NCBI GenBank assembly: GCA_937916415.1
Contig: CALGGH010000100.1
Coordinates: 1 to 15,260 of the forward strand
Length of the DNA stretch: 15,260 bases
From: an uncultured Lachnospiraceae bacterium
GTDB lineage: Bacteria > Bacillota > Clostridia > Lachnospirales > Lachnospiraceae
Direction: 5' to 3'
Shown: piece by piece, positions 14,914 to 15,260 of the stretch
Layout of the letters: each line of letters opens with the position of its first letter
How positions within the stretch are numbered: position 1 is the stretch's first letter
The notes under the pieces: generated by a model
Database searches by the model: none
The model's input: only the letters and a program-made list of their open reading frames with translations
Told to the model about the DNA's origin: nothing
Program-made: the position numbers and the translations under genes

Positions 14914-15260
14914 TTACAGCTGGGGACCTGCCTTGACAAGAGCCTTTCCTGCATCATTGCCTTCATATTTAACGAAGTTCTTCTGGAAACGTCCTGCCAG
15001 ATCCTTAGCCTTGGTCTCCCACTCGGAAGCGTCATCGTAGGTATCCCTGGGATCAAGGATCTTGGGATCAACTCCGGGCAGCTCGGTAGGAACTACGAAG
15101 TTGAAGTAAGGGATGGTCTTGGTAGGAGCCTTGAGCACGTCTCCGTTAAGGATGGCGTCGATGATTCCTCTCGTATCCTTGATGGAGATTCTCTTGCCGG
15201 TTCCGTTCCATCCGGTGTTAACCAGGTAAGCCCTGGCTCCGCTCTTCTGCATCTTCTTAA
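14914..15260 (-). CDS. pckA: Phosphoenolpyruvate carboxykinase (ATP), C-terminal part
   Basis: Only the last 114 complete codons lie in the window; the gene continues past 15260. ATP-type PEPCK interconverts oxaloacetate and phosphoenolpyruvate with ATP/ADP, at the junction of gluconeogenesis and, in many anaerobes, CO2-fixing fermentation. The visible part holds AYLVNTGWNGTGKRISIKD, the typical PckA stretch that includes a conserved basic GKR segment near the nucleotide site, followed by TRGIIDAILNGDV. It ends with the helical tail common in the family (SEWETKAKDLAGRFQKNFVKYE). The frame is open to the window edge. A hairpin follows about 65 bases after the stop. Confidence 0.95.
   Translation of the reverse strand, partial: KKMQKSGARAYLVNTGWNGTGKRISIKDTRGIIDAILNGDVLKAPTKTIPYFNFVVPTELPGVDPKILDPRDTYDDASEWETKAKDLAGRFQKNFVKYEGNDAGKALVKAGPQL

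Overview
The window looks like chromosome of a Gram-positive anaerobe of the class Clostridia, most likely a Lachnospiraceae-type gut or rumen bacterium. This is inferred from the protein families present (a clostridial PheS with a cysteine-rich insert, an ATP-type PEP carboxykinase, an M18 aminopeptidase, UxuA/UxuB), from AGGAGG-like ribosome sites, and from GGGGACGGTTCTTTTGATC repeats of a kind seen in that group. No species can be named from sequence alone.

Layout. (1) 119-1138, plus strand: a tRNA-dihydrouridine synthase family enzyme behind a plausible promoter. It is the only plus-strand gene. (2) 1139-1600: a convergent intergenic region packed with palindromic repeats. It holds REP-like GGGGACGG units, including a perfect 20-bp inverted pair, a 12-bp tandem repeat that runs into the next gene's stop codon, and a 184-bp segment (1356-1539) that folds on paper into one long rod-shaped hairpin. 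(3) 7373-1601, minus strand: a tightly packed cluster yihY-like membrane protein, pheS, pheT, M18 aminopeptidase, with gaps of 4 to 30 bases and well-formed ribosome sites for the last three. (4) 7374-7728: no convincing protein gene, but a promoter-like sequence, a structured RNA of about 200 nt (best guess 6S RNA) and a very strong intrinsic terminator. The terminator's U-run ends seven bases before the yihY start codon. (5) 11898-7729, minus: a two-domain GNAT-like protein followed by a 1076-residue protein of unknown function, with hairpins between them and a terminator after. (6) 14780-12086, minus: uxuA and uxuB, coupled with one base between stop and start and closed by a terminator. 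Together they convert fructuronate to mannonate and then to 2-keto-3-deoxygluconate. (7) 15260-14914, minus: the C-terminal end of pckA, followed by a hairpin.

How the genes work together. pheS and pheT encode the two chains of phenylalanyl-tRNA synthetase. The aminopeptidase and the membrane protein are co-transcribed neighbours with no obvious functional link. uxuAB feeds hexuronate carbon (from pectin or glucuronides) into central metabolism, and pckA handles the PEP/oxaloacetate node.

The parts most worth a second look are the leader upstream of the pheST cluster, the long hairpin element in 1356-1539, and the very large unknown protein.
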